Shown here: one piece after another, positions 20,998-31,835 of the stretch | How positions within the stretch are numbered: the first letter of the stretch is position 1 | Layout of the letters: every line of letters begins with the position of its first letter | Source of the DNA: Catonia carolina | Taxonomy: Eukaryota; Arthropoda; Insecta; Hemiptera; Achilidae | Assembly (NCBI GenBank): GCA_035578175.1 | Contig: JAQMRL010000008.1 | Location: forward strand, 7,850,883-7,914,882 | Direction of reading: 5' to 3' | DNA: 64,000 nucleotides | Notes under the pieces: model-generated | The model's database searches: none | Seen by the model: the letters and a program-made list of their open reading frames with translations, nothing else | What the model was told of the DNA's origin: nothing | Translations under genes and position numbers: made by a program

Positions 20998-21570
20998 ACT
21001 ACTTTTATTTGATACACTTTTGCGCTAAAAAGCATATTAAGGCCGCAATCTTAAAAAAAAGCATTTTTATACGAGTGAACCTTCCCAAGAATTTCATTCG
21101 ACATGGCGCCTACCCTATCTTGTAGAGCACAATAAATGTAGTAAATAAGGCGATTTTGTAAAACAAAATCCTAGGAACCATTTTTGAGAAAATCTCAAAA
21201 AATTGAAAAAAATACACGAATAAACTACTTCCGATTGAATAAATAACTACTTAATACGGTTAATATTTAAACGGTTGAATAATAACTACTTCCGGAATAA
21301 ACTACTACTTTCGGTTGACCGATTTTGATAAAAATGTTCGTGTTGGGTTCTCTAGTGGAACCTAACTTAATTTTCAAGTTTCAACTTCGTACGATGTTCC
21401 GTTCTTGAGAAATTTTGTTCACACACATACACAGACCAATCGCAAAAAACATGTTATTTGGGTTCAGGGGGTTCGGAAACCAGTATTTCCGGTGAAAACT
21501 CGATTTTGAAAAATTGACATGAAAACAATACTTTCCTTCCTATACATTCATATAGGGAAGAGAAAGTAAA
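20998..21570 (-). mobile_element. HINE-like family H copy 5, truncated
   Basis: Reverse-oriented 5' half ending GGGAAGAGAAAGT. The hairpin end is absent. A short duplicated patch lies near 21235-21310. Confidence 0.7.
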
Positions 21571-21746
21571 TATTAATGAATTTCTGTAAAAGGAAACCGC
21601 ATTGAAATTGGTCCATTCCATGTTAACTTGTTCCATTTTGTTGACCAGGTAATCGTATAATTTTTTTAAATACACCATCAAAATCGGTACAAGAATGAGT
21701 AAAATGTATTGCTTAAAAAGGTTAAAAAGAATTTCAGTGCATCTAC

Positions 21747-22528
21747 AGGGTGATTTTTTAGTCCTGTTACCCAATTGTTAATGTCTGGTAATATTTTTCT
21801 AAAAAAAATAAATTTTGTTTTGTGACACTAAGTTGGTAGCCCTACTCAACCAGTATGGATATGGCAGTGTGAGTTGATTCTCCTTGAGCTGTGTAAAATT
21901 TTGTGCCATTTCCGGTCGTGCAACGAACAGAATGTCTTTTATCCTAAAACAATCTCTTGTTTAAATCTGGAGGCTGAAGCTCTAGAACTAATCGTATGTG
22001 ATACGGATACAATTTCAATTTTTTAGCAGCTTTCTGAGCACTCGAACATGACAAATCAACATGCGAAGAAAGTTTTTGTAAACTTTTCCATGGAGAATTG
22101 AGCAATCTTGTTTTCACATTCTCTTAACGTCATCTGTCAAGAGAGTTGGTCGACCACTACGTTTTCTGCTGCAAACAATACCTGCCTCTAAAAATCAGTT
22201 AGTTAGCCTAGAAATTGACTAGAATAGAGTGGAGAAACACCAAAAAATTTAATTTGAAATGATTCTTTTCAACTCGCATACGATTTTGTAGCAAAATATT
22301 GTTCAAGAATGAAAACCCGTTGTTCTAGGGTAAAAGACATTCTGTTCGTAACACAACTGGAAACAGCACAAAATTTTACGCAACTCAAGGAGAATCAACT
22401 CAAACTGTTTTATCTATACCGGTTGAGTAGGGCTACCAACTTTGTGTCACAAAACAAAATATCCCTTTCTTAGAAAAAAATTACCAGACATTAACAATTG
22501 GGTAACAGGACTAAAAAAATCACCCTGT
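21747..22528 (-). mobile_element. Long-terminal-inverted-repeat mariner-like element with dead transposase remnant
   Basis: Inverted ends CAGGGTGATTTTTTAGTCC / GGACTAAAAAAATCACCCTG lie between TA dinucleotides. The arms extend well over 100 bp, including ACCAGACATTAACAATTGGG. On the minus strand near 21950-22190, two frames read VCSRKRSGRPTLLTDDV and LLNSPWKSLQKLSSHVDLSC. These resemble the helix-turn-helix region of Tc1/mariner transposases, separated by a frameshift and stop. The catalytic domain is missing, so it is non-autonomous. Confidence 0.75.
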
Positions 22529-22530
22529 AC

Positions 22531-23229
22531 TTTACCATTTAATAAATTTGTGTTTTGTAATGAAGAAAATTTATGTAGTAAGTGTACAAGATGGTTGAGC
22601 AGAGAGAGGTATTGGATATCTCTGAAGCCAGACGGAATGTAAAGCAATGAGAACAGTGGGGAGGAAGGGAGGGAAAATGATTTAACAGAAGGAGGAGAAG
22701 GGATAAAATCAGTCTACAATTACACTCTCATTACAACCCCTAAACAACTACCCTTCTTCTTCTATTATGAACATCATCCTCACTATTTCATTGCCCGCTT
22801 TCCTCATTATTATCATCATCGGACGTGGAAAACAAAACGCAAACATGATTTAAGTTAAAATTCTGCAAAACAATACAACCGAGTCGTGTATTTTGTATCA
22901 ACGGTTGCATATTTGAGCCCCTGGATTCGGTTGGCTCTTCTATGAACAGCTCACACCCCCTTTTTTTAACCCGCCCCTTTTCCTCGCAGGGACGGTATTA
23001 TTCCATGTTACACGTAATTGAATATCATTATCATTAAGAGCAATCAAATTAACAGAAAAAAGGAAAAATATCGGAGCTCCGCGCTACAAAACGGAACCCT
23101 GGAATTCATTAATCAGTAACATGAAACTGTTACTTGAAACCAGTCGCTGTTTCTACCTTCTACCCTACCCCCTTCGTCGGAAATCAACTACAGTAACTAT
23201 GTATTTTTACTCTGTAAATATATATTATA
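22531..23229. other. Sobp intron sequence, nothing recognised
   Basis: Unique-looking mixed sequence with no frame or family recognised. Confidence 0.5.
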
Positions 23230-23403
23230 TATATATATACATTATATTTAAATTCTCTTTTACTTCTTATTCTTTATTCTTTTATTATTATTTTAATTAA
23301 TTAATTAAATTATGAATTATAAACGAAATTGATATCATTGCATTCTTTTAATAAATTTTCCCGTACTTCAACGAATTGATGTAGTTTTATTGTACAGATT
23401 TAC
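23230..23403 (+). repeat. Left copy of a direct repeat flanking 2.4 kb
   Basis: ACATTATATTTAAATTCTC through TAGTTTTATTGTACAGATTT is repeated at 25816-25984 with few differences. The mariner lies directly before the right copy. Confidence 0.85.
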
Positions 23404-23472
23404 ACTTTTTCATAGAGAAAAAGTGTATAGAATCTTTTTTGTGCCTCTCCCAAAGTACTCCAAGGCCATGTA

Positions 23473-23820
23473 CAGTTCAGCCGTTCTTAGTTTGCTCCTA
23501 CTGTCAACAAACAAAACCCACCTACTACAGGGTGCACGCTAGAGTCTGCGACTTAAAGGATGTCGTATTCCTATTAAGTTAACTATTTTTTAAATTATAA
23601 GTACTTAAAGTAGTACTAAAAACATCAGTCATGATATGATGTAGGCCTAACAATTTCATTTAGAAAAATACTTTTAAAAGTATTTTTTATTTAAATACTT
23701 TTGAAAGTATTTTGTTGTTACTTTTTAATCAGCGTGTACACATTTTGATATAATGCGCATGCTCAGTGACGTCATTATTTGTTTACATAGGAGCAAACTA
23801 AGAGAGGCTGGACTATAGCT
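23473..23820. mobile_element. MITE with TA target duplication
   Basis: Ends CAGTTCAGCCGTTCTTAGT and its inverted partner ACTAAGAGAGGCTGGACTA lie between TA dinucleotides. TTAGTTTGCTCCTA is exact in both arms. Internal palindromes include ATACTTTTAAAAGTAT. No frame. Confidence 0.75.
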
Positions 23821-24423
23821 AAAGTTTTCCTTAACCTACCTGTTCGCTGAGAAAACTCTTAAACACTAGCATTCCGGGTTTTAGGGCTTGCCGTTTTCAT
23901 GTTTTTCTTTCTTTGCACCTTCCCAACGGTTTTTTCGCAAACGTTTATTGACAAAACGTTACACATACACCTAGAGTCACGAAGAATTTATTAAATGTTA
24001 GGTCGGGGTCCTATGGTGATTACTACCGCAACAAAAAATTTTAAAATTTTCTGAATACAAATAATCTTTTAACGACATGTTATTTAGCGAAGAAAATTAT
24101 ATAAAAATTTGGTAACTCGAAAATTTTCAGGTCGCATGAGAAAACAAAAACTCAAAGTATCATAAATTCAAACCACAACATTCAAAGTTGAAATTTTGCA
24201 ACTTTAAACATTAACCTTATATTTTACAACCTTCAAATTTTAAATTTTGAAACTTTAAACTTTCACATCTTGAAATTTCTAAATATTGTGATCCACCCAG
24301 CCCCTTTGGCGGCCGAACTTCACCTTGTGGCAAATGGTTCTGATCCACTTATGAATTCTGATCCACCTACCCCTCTGAGGTCGAGACGCGTAAGCGGCGC
24401 CTCGCGCCGCTGGAGTGGCGAGT

Positions 24424-24425
24424 AT

Positions 24426-24486
<61 letters not shown>
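24424..24486 (+). repeat. (CA)n(TA)n microsatellite
   Basis: CA repeat followed by TA repeat; the mariner is inserted at its right edge. Confidence 0.95.
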
Positions 24487-24487
<1 letters not shown>

Positions 24488-25809
24488 GAGGGGGTACCCA
24501 AAAGAAACCGGAATTATTTTTTAAAACTATTTATTTTTAATTTTTTTACAAAAGAACCTTATCCCCTTCAAAATACTCTCCATTACAACTAATACATTTG
24601 TCCCACCGGTGCTTCCACTGTTCAAAACATTTTTTGTACTCCTCTTCAGTGATGGCTGCCAGCTCATCCGTCGTTTTTTTCTTGACATCATCAACGTTGT
24701 TAAATCGGAGACCTTTCATGCCCCTTTTCATGCGTGGGAACAAGAAAAAATCACACGGAGCCAGATCGGGTGAGTACGGTGCGTGTGGTAGCAAAACCAT
24801 GCCGTTTTTCGCCAAAAACTGGGTAACCGAGATTGCCGTGTGTGCAGGCGCGTTGTCGTGGTGGAAAAACCAGTCCCCTGTCTGCCACAAATTAGGTCTT
24901 TTACGACGAATGCTGTTTCGTAGTCTTCTTAACACTTCAAGATAAAAAGCTTGATATACCGTCTGGCCTGGTGGAACGAACTCTGAATGGACAATTCCCC
25001 TCACATTAAAAAAACAAATCAGCATTGTTTTGATGTTCGATCTGACTTGACGACTTTTTTTTGGTCGGGGTGATAATGAAGTCTTCCATTGACTGGATTG
25101 TTGTTTGGTTTCTGGGTCGTACCCATAGCACCAAGACTCGTCACCCGTAATGATCTTTGACATGAAATCTGGATCAGTTTCAAGCTGTTGTTTCAAATCA
25201 CTACACGTTTCAATTCGACGTTCCTTTTGAGTGTCTGTCAGAACCCGAGGCACAAACTTGGCAGCGACTCTTTTCATTGTCAAGTCTTCTGTTAAAATGC
25301 GTTGGACTGAGCTCCAAGATAACCCACTAACCTGTGATATTTGATCAATGGTCTGTCGTCGGTCTGTTCGTACAATTTCTTTCACTTTCACAACATTTTC
25401 GTCTGTTCGGGAACTCGACGGTCGTCCAGAACGAGGTTTGTTCTCAATCGACATGTCGCCATTTTTAAAGCGCAAAAACCACTCGTACACTTGGGTTTTT
25501 CCAATAGCGTCGTCTTTGTAAGCTGTGTTCAACATTACAACTGTTTCCGCGGCGTTTTTACCGAGCAAGAAGCAAAATTTCACAGCCGCACGTTGTTCAT
25601 TAAAACTTGCCATCATGAAAAACGACACGAGCACAAAACAGCACTAGCGAGAACAATCACTGCACGAGAACAGAACAAGCTAGATCAACGAACAAAATGG
25701 CATTAAACTGGCAATGAGTAGCGCTACAAGCAGCCTAGGGGCGAGAATTTGTACTGCACAAGCTCCGCCCACAGCAGAGCTATTCCGGATACTTTTGGGT
25801 ACCCCCTCG
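24487..25809 (-). mobile_element. Full-length mariner transposon
   Basis: A 1323-bp element starting CGAGGGGGTACCCAAAAG and ending with its inverse. Terminal inverted repeats are about 28 bp with two mismatches (AAACCGGAAT versus TATCCGGAAT after the first 18 bp). TA is duplicated at 24485-24486 and 25810-25811. It carries one long intact transposase frame, so it has every visible part of an autonomous copy. Confidence 0.95.
24546..25616 (-). CDS. mariner transposase, intact frame
   Basis: The cut-and-paste transposase of the surrounding mariner. I start it at the ATG ATG giving MMASFNEQRAAV (356 residues); an in-frame ATG farther out would add six residues. It has an N-terminal helix-turn-helix region with KTQVYEWFLRFKNG and the linker motif RSGRPSS. 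The second DNA-binding half reads IDQISQVSGLSWSSVQRIL, followed by FVPRVL (cf. WVPHEL). Catalytic motifs are ITGDESWCYGYD, FHHDNAPAHTA and YSPDLAPCDFFLFP. I count 34 residues between the second and third Asp, the DD34D signature. The C-terminus is EYFEGDKVLL. No stop or frameshift interrupts it. It sits in the 12.4-kb Sobp intron, on the same strand as Sobp. Confidence 0.95.
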   Translation of the reverse strand: MMASFNEQRAAVKFCFLLGKNAAETVVMLNTAYKDDAIGKTQVYEWFLRFKNGDMSIENKPRSGRPSSSRTDENVVKVKEIVRTDRRQTIDQISQVSGLSWSSVQRILTEDLTMKRVAAKFVPRVLTDTQKERRIETCSDLKQQLETDPDFMSKIITGDESWCYGYDPETKQQSSQWKTSLSPRPKKSRQVRSNIKTMLICFFNVRGIVHSEFVPPGQTVYQAFYLEVLRRLRNSIRRKRPNLWQTGDWFFHHDNAPAHTAISVTQFLAKNGMVLLPHAPYSPDLAPCDFFLFPRMKRGMKGLRFNNVDDVKKKTTDELAAITEEEYKKCFEQWKHRWDKCISCNGEYFEGDKVLL

Positions 25810-25815
25810 TATATA

Positions 25816-25984
25816 TAGACATTATATTTAAATTCTCTTTTACTTCTTATTCTTTATTCTTTTATTATTATTTTAATTAATTAATTAAATTATGAATTAT
25901 AAACGAAATTAATATCATTTCATTTTTTTAATAAATTTTCCGGTACTTCAACGAGTTGATTTAGTTTTATTGTACGGATTTCAA
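25816..25984 (+). repeat. Right copy of the direct repeat
   Basis: Matches 23230-23403 up to TTATTGTACGGATTT, then diverges. Confidence 0.85.
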
Positions 25985-26129
25985 CGGAAGTTTTATCCTA
26001 ATTCCGAGATTTTTTTTAACATCTATAGACTAAAAGATGTACTTTTTATTGTAGACAGACAATATTTCTTTGCACCAATTCTTGTGTTTTATGTAAGATA
26101 TCTCTGAAAGTATTGCATTTACAGCTGTG

Positions 26130-26396
26130 GAACCAATTTTATTCAATTTTTCAGATTAAAAGATATAAGAAACAATCGTATTTGTATCTTAGTAATTACC
26201 TTTAACATTTTTATACGGCCTTACTTCACCGAGGGTACAGAGTTCTAGGTGAAATTTTTCGCTAGCCGTAACTCGCTAACTAAGCGTTTTCAGACATATG
26301 TTTATATGAATTTTTTTTCTTATTTTTAGCTATAGAATGAGATCCCAAGAGATTGCCGTATAGTTTTGAATCACCCGGTATATCAGCTGACTTGAA
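26130..26396. repeat. Diverged right arm of foldback family F
   Basis: AATTTTTCAGATTAAAAGAT, CGCTAGCCGTAACTCGCTAA and TGAATCACCCGGTAT match the outer arm of the 35.86-kb foldback in reverse order. Confidence 0.6.
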
Positions 26397-26516
26397 AACA
26401 TTACTCTGTAATGTGTTTTATTTGGTAGGCGTTAATACTGTTGATACAATGTTTACAACTAAATGTTTTTAACGTCGCTAATAGAATGATAATAATTTAC
26501 ATCGTTAAGAACATGT

Positions 26517-26845
26517 AACCCACCGGGTTGGTCTAGAGGTAAAGTCGTCACCAAAATCAGCTGATTTTTGGAGACGAAGGTTCCTGGTTCAAATTCTAGT
26601 AAAGGTAAGTTAGTTACTTTTATACGGATTTCAATACTAGACAGTGGTTACCGGTGTACTTTGATGGTTGGGGTTTAATTAACCATACTCTCTCAGGAAT
26701 GGTCGGCCTGGGTCTGTACAAGACCACACCTCATTTACACGTCATACACATCATCCTCATCTCATTGGGTCATGGGGTTTCTTATTGTTCTAAATTGAAC
26801 AGTTTGCAACGTACACGTATTAGGAATTTAAAAAAAAAATTAAAG
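26517..26845 (+). mobile_element. SINE S2
   Basis: CCACCGGGTTGGTCTAGAGG head, GGTTCCTGGTTCAAATTC B box, GACAGTGGTTACCGGTGTAC body, end AACGTACACGTATTAGGAAT and an A-rich tail. Confidence 0.85.
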
Positions 26846-26867
26846 CAAAAACATCGAAATTTAAAAA

Positions 26868-26894
26868 AATCATTTTCTTGAGTTGACTACCCCC
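26868..26894 (-). repeat. Isolated end of a TTAA-flanked element
   Basis: GAGTTGACTACCCCCTTAA is identical to the right end of the element at 55949-56650. Its partner end is not seen nearby. Confidence 0.6.
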
Positions 26895-27132
26895 TTAATA
26901 GACAGTACAGACACGAAATCTACCCACAGAATTCGAACTGTTCGCACAGCTTCACCAGCAAGCTTATTTGGTGTCCACTCTACCTAACACAGATTTCTAC
27001 AGTTTTTCCATTATCCTCCATCAAAAGTAAATTTTTTCAATACAGGAACTGTGCCTTAATATTCTGGATAATTCGTGTTGAGTTAGTCAGTGGTGTTTTA
27101 CTTTAACGGATTGTATAAATTTGATGACTTAC

Positions 27133-27427
27133 CCGGTGGAGATCCAGGTGGCGGTGAATTGGTGATGTCATCCTCTCTTAATCTACAACTGTTTCGACCA
27201 CTCCCTCCACCGCTTGTTGGAGGTTCAGAGTCAGAATAAAGTCCATCTTCATTTGTATCAGAACTGGTGTTATTTTGTTCGGTATTACCTGATACAGGTG
27301 GCGGTGAATGCGTCATCGTTGGTCCCGATGAAAAATGCCCCAAATCGAGGCCTTCTGTATCTTTTCTGTCGACTTTATCGTAACCGTACCATCCTAGAAG
27401 CTCATTCATCGCTGTCTCGGCATATTC
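27133..27427 (-). CDS. Sobp: Sobp coding exon: conserved N-terminal region
   Basis: A 295-bp exon between acceptor TATATTTTCAG and donor GTAAGT. The first codon is phase 0, and the protein reads [20 protein letters not shown]. Ser/Pro/Gly-rich sequence with [23 protein letters not shown] and [11 protein letters not shown] follows. [13 protein letters not shown] is the signature of the SOBP N-terminus. The methionine in it is internal, because the acceptor and the Ala-Glu-Thr before it match the family. At least one more upstream exon must exist. It leaves one base (G) that joins exon 14484-14721 as valine. Confidence 0.93.
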
Positions 27428-27449
27428 CTGAAAATATAAATCACACTTA

Positions 27450-28036
27450 TTGTTTATTATACACCATCCACAAAAGGAAAATTGAATATCTGGGTTATAT
27501 TATGCGTGACCCACCGGGTTGGTCTAGAGGTAAAGTCGTCGCCACGAGTCAGCTGTTTAACAGCTGACTGTTGGAGATGAAGGTTCCTGGTTCAAATCCT
27601 AGTAAAGGTAGTTACTTTTATACGGATTTGAATACTAGACAGTGGTTACCGGTGTACGTTTATGATTGGGGTTCAATTAACCATACTCTCTCAGGAATTG
27701 TCGGCCTGGGTCTGTATAAGACTATACCTCATTTGCACGTCATACACATCATCCTCATCTGATGGGGTGGGTGGGTGATGGGGTTGCTTATTGTTCTCAA
27801 TTGAACAGATTGCAACGTACACACATAAAGAATTATTAAAAAAAAAATTATGCGTGGACCAAGATATGAAATGCTTCAATTGATAATACAAGGCAAGATT
27901 CAGGGGAAGAGAGATATGGAAAGAAGAAGAATTTCTTGGTTGAAGAATCTTCGCGACTGGTTTTCTTGTACCTCAGCGGAGCTGTTCAGAGCTGCGGTGT
28001 CCAAAATCCAAATAGCATCATAATTGGTCATCATAA
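27450..28036 (+). pseudogene. LINE RT C-terminal fragment interrupted by a SINE
   Basis: Two pieces, 27450-27509 ([15 protein letters not shown]) and about 27850-28036 (MRGPRYEMLQLIIQGK, RRRISWLKNLRDWF, ELFRAAVSKIQIAS), form one frame matching the RT tail at 62-520. SINE S2 lies between them. Confidence 0.85.
27510..27849 (+). mobile_element. SINE S2 inserted into the LINE fragment
   Basis: Complete S2 with A-rich tail, flanked by the direct repeat TTATGCGTG (left end near 27509, right from about 27848). The target is the IMRGP-coding segment. Confidence 0.9.
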
Positions 28037-28045
28037 CTGTTTAAA

Positions 28046-28262
28046 AGTGAAGGTTCCTGGTTCAAATCCTAGTAAAGGTAGTTACTTTTATACGGATTTG
28101 AATACTAGACAGTGGTTACCGGTGTACGTTTATGATTGGGGTTCAATTAACCATACTCTCTCAGGAATTGTCGGCCTGGGTCTATATAAGACTATATACC
28201 TCATTTGCACGTCATACACATCATCCTCATCTCATTGGGTTTTCCTCATTGGGCATACTCAT
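28046..28262 (+). mobile_element. SINE S2, lacking the A-box half
   Basis: Begins at GAAGGTTCCTGGTTCAAATC and is nearly identical to the neighbouring S2. It ends in CATCTCATCTCATCTCATTC repeats. Confidence 0.8.
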
Positions 28263-28317
28263 CTCATCTCATCTCATTCTTTTTTAAACACTTTTAAACA
28301 TTTTTTTTTTGCACTTT

Positions 28318-28808
28318 TGCCCTAAAATGTGTATTAAGGCTGCAATCTTAAACAAAAACATTTTTCCTACAAAAGCACAGGGCTTCCAAAAATTTTAGCA
28401 CACATGGCGCTTATCCTATCTTTTAGAGCATAAAAAATTGTAAATGACGCAAATTTTTAAATAAAAATTAAGAAGCCGTTTTTGAGGAAATTCGCAAAAA
28501 GTGAAAAACCGCACGAATAGACTACTACTTCCGATTGACCGATTTTGATGAAAATGTTTGTGTTGGGTCCTCTTGTGGTATCGAACTTAAATTTCAAGTT
28601 ACAACTTTGTTAGATGTTTCGTTCTTGAGATATTTTGGTCCACACATACACACAAACACACACACAGAATAATCGCTAAAAATATGTATTTTTTGATTCA
28701 GGGGTCAGAAAAAGTGTAGACTACATATCCAGTGAAAACTTAATTTCGAAAAATCGTCATGAAAACAATTTCTCCTTTACTATTATTCATATAAGTTAAG
28801 CGAAAATA
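28318..28808 (-). mobile_element. HINE-like family H copy 6, truncated and diverged
   Basis: Reverse 5' half ending near TTCATATAAGTTAAGCG. About 35 bp before copy 7 in the same orientation. Confidence 0.65.
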
Positions 28809-28840
28809 ATTTGAGGGACAGATGCAAAAACAATAAAAAT

Positions 28841-29786
28841 AAAATCTGGTGTGAAACACTGACACGACTTTCTCTTCCCAGTGCAAATAATTAACAAAAT
28901 TACGTAACATTCGTCATAAAAACATTAGAAATAAACAGAAACCCAACCACAAAAAACATAACCTCATTTTAATCGTGAGTGAAAGACGCAAAATGAAAAT
29001 CAACCACAGATTAGCTTAAAAATACGGAAAATCACTATTTCACACTAAACTAGGTTCCGTAGAGAAAAATGCTCTAAATAAAAGTTGTAGATCTTTTAAT
29101 TTCCTATAAATTTAATTTTTTTTTCGTAAAATGCATAATAAGGCATAAATCTATTTAAAAAAAATCGATTTTTTTACACGATTTCGTGAGAAAACAACAG
29201 AAAATCGCTTATTACCGATAAACTAAGCATTATACGAGATAACAAAAAAAAAGTTCCAAATAATAGTTGTAGGATTTTAAATTCTCTACATTTTCTGTTA
29301 ATATAAATTTTTGCGCTAAAATGCATATTAAGGCCGCAATCTTAAAAAAACAATTTTTTTACGTGAAAACAGCCTCACCAAGAATTTCAGTAAACATGGC
29401 GCCTACCCTATCTTGTAGAGCATAAAAATTTAGTAAACCAGGCGATTTTTAAAAAAATCGTAGACCAGTTTTTGAGAAAATAAAAAAAGTGAAAAGTTAC
29501 ACGAATAAGCTACTACTTTCGGTTGACCGATTTTAATGAAAATGTTCTTGTCGGGTCTGGTAGTAGTATCTAACTTAAATTTCAAGTTTTAAGTTCGTAC
29601 AATGTTCCGTTCTTGAGATATTCTGTATAAACACATACAGACACACACACAGACCAATCGCTAAAAACATGTTTTTTTGGTTCAGGGGGTCTGAAAACGT
29701 GTACATCCGGTGAAAACTCGATTTCTTAAAATCGACATGAAAACAATACTTTCCTTCCTATATATTCATATAGGCAAGAGAAAGTA
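28841..29786 (-). mobile_element. HINE-like family H copy 7
   Basis: AAAATCTGGTGTGAAACACTG hairpin end through GGCAAGAGAAAGTA. Confidence 0.75.
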
Positions 29787-29789
29787 ATA

Positions 29790-30299
29790 AATGAATGAAT
29801 TTTAATGTAGGCCGACTACTTGTTTTTTTTTGTCACTACGACATAAAATTGTGTAAGGGGCGTGGGAAGTTTTCTTCTAGACAGAAGAGGGCGTGGTAAA
29901 AAAATGTTCAGGAATAACTGCTCTATACCCCCAACGAACTAGAGAGACTGCAGATGAGATCTAGCCAATAACAGGCAAGGTCGGCTGTGAGGTTGCCATT
30001 TCGCTATCAGACTCTGTTCCGAGTCCTGAAAGAAGTGAGCTTGCGCTCGGGATGACGACGTCGTAGCTAGGCTATCTTGTCATTCGGAGAATTGGATTAT
30101 AGGAACTTTTTTGGAATATTTCTTTATTTGGAATTACAGATGATTAATTGGGGGAAAGATGGACTCGGAATCGGGATAACAGCGAGAACAACCCCTTGGG
30201 AAGGGAACCTTTTTCTAGTCGGCAGTGTTCTTTACTAGTAGAAAATATTTATAGGGATGTTTGTAGGGAGTCTATTGGAAATCGTGGAATGGCTGTTTA
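29790..30299. other. Unassigned spacer, possibly LINE 3' region
   Basis: Contains GATGAGATCTAGCCAATAAC, which recurs inverted near 44.83 kb. No frame. It may belong to the LINE at 30300-30735. Confidence 0.4.
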
Positions 30300-30735
30300 A
30301 TCTTTACTTGTGGCGGGCGAGGTGTCGTGTATATTTCTCTGACAGCTGGCTGTACAGAGCGTTGACCGGCGTCGTGAAGGACTCTTGAAGTTCGGTGTAT
30401 GAACTCCTCCAGGGTGGGGGTGAGGACATAGTCGTGGACGGTTTTATTATTGATGAGGTATTGGAGATTGGAAATTTGTCTTACTATGCGGTTGTGAAGG
30501 GAGGAGAGTTTTCTTTTGTTGACGGAGGAGAGGACGGGTCACCAAACTGGTCCACCGTAAAGAAGGAAGGATCTGATGATAGATGTGTTGATGAGGCGTT
30601 TAAGGGGAATTCTGAGAGAGCGGGAGCGTAGTAGGGGGGAGAGTTTATAGAGTATGACTCTGCCTTTATCACACTCTGTTCCACTGAACTCAAGCTGACT
30701 TTATGTTAGGATGTAATCTACAGCGGGACCATAAC
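30300..30735 (-). pseudogene. Jockey-like LINE RT C-terminus, frameshifted
   Basis: The minus strand reads KGRVILYKLSPLLRSRSL, then RLINTSIIRSFLLYGGPVW, a stop, HNRIVRQISNLQYLINNK and VLTPTLEEFIHRTSRVLHD. A frame change near 30380 gives ALYSQLSEKYTRHLARHK and a stop. These are the usual features after the RT palm of non-LTR elements. It has at least one stop and one frameshift. Confidence 0.8.
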
Positions 30736-30894
30736 GTGCCAACACAGTATCCTGTGTTGGGTTTGCCGTTTTTTGTTTTTTTTTTTGGTCTTTTGCCTTT
30801 GTTGGTTTTTTTTTTGCGATACGATTAACGAAAGTAAGTCAATTGGGTGTGTGCTGTGATCTAGGTCACTATGCTCCGCCTTCATTTGCAGTCT

Positions 30895-30969
30895 TTAGTT
30901 CATTAAGCTATAGAAGCTATACTAAGTACAGTGAGAAGTGAGGAGGTTTACCATTTGCTTTCTCATTAA

Positions 30970-31012
<43 letters not shown>

Positions 31013-31285
31013 TTTAACGTCCGACTGTTTTGCAAATTGCTGCTAATGCAGACGGTGAAGGATGAAATGAATTTTTTTGTAACGTATGAAAAAATGCCAT
31101 GCCCGAGTGGGATTCGAACCCAAGACCGCGTGATGAGAGGCGAGCACGTAACCAACATCGCCAACGCGGCCGGCTTCTCATTAAGTAGAAAAGTATGCTT
31201 ATCGACATGCTGGACCCCCGAAAAACATGTACTTTCCACCCTGCAAATGACACTTTCACTTCATTCAAACTAACAATAAAAATTT
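30895..31285 (+). repeat. Diverged family R copy split by SINE S1a
   Basis: GAAGTGAGGAGGTTTACCAT and CACCCTGCAAATGACACTTTC surround an S1a insertion. Confidence 0.7.
30973..31171 (-). mobile_element. SINE S1a with 13-bp target-site duplication
   Basis: Long poly-T, S1a body, B box GGGATTCGAACCC and head GCGGCCGGC. TTCTCATTAAGTA flanks both sides. Confidence 0.92.
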
Positions 31286-31835
31286 TCTGTTCTTAAATTA
31301 TTTACTTTATAGCTACATTATAAAAACGTTTGAGTGAAAATAAATAAAAAAAAAAAAAAGTTTACGTATCCAATTGTTCAAAACTAAAAAAAAAGGTAAC
31401 CAAGGTAGTAGATTTCGTAAAGCTTAGAAGTTGTGTGTTGTCAGCGGTCAAGTTGAAAGTAATGCGATATTTTGTTGTCAGTGGAAGAGGTGGTTAGAGG
31501 GGTAATGGAGTGTAAGAGTAAGGGGGTAGGTCGCTACCATGTATCAGGTTACAATCGGCAAGAAAGGGTTTGGGGGTTATATTATTCGGGGGTTGTTTGT
31601 AGTTGTGAATGTGGAGATTCGAGATGCGTGGTGAAAGGAATGGGACGTTAGGATGTGATGGGAGGGGTTGTTTTACGCTACCACCACTACATACAATGCC
31701 GTTAGCTTATGTGATGATGTTGATGATGTAATATTAGAAGTTACTTGGTTGTTATGTTAAAATAGCGGCTCATGTTACTTTTCTCTGCGATCGGCCGAAA
31801 CGATATCCCTACCGTCGTCATCGTCGTCGTCAACC
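31286..31835. other. Spacer, nothing recognised
   Basis: No repeat family member or coding frame recognised. Confidence 0.5.

Noticed and set aside
23230..25984. LTR retrotransposon
   Set aside because: The direct repeats lack TG...CA ends and the interior has a MITE and a mariner, with no gag, protease, RT or primer-binding site.
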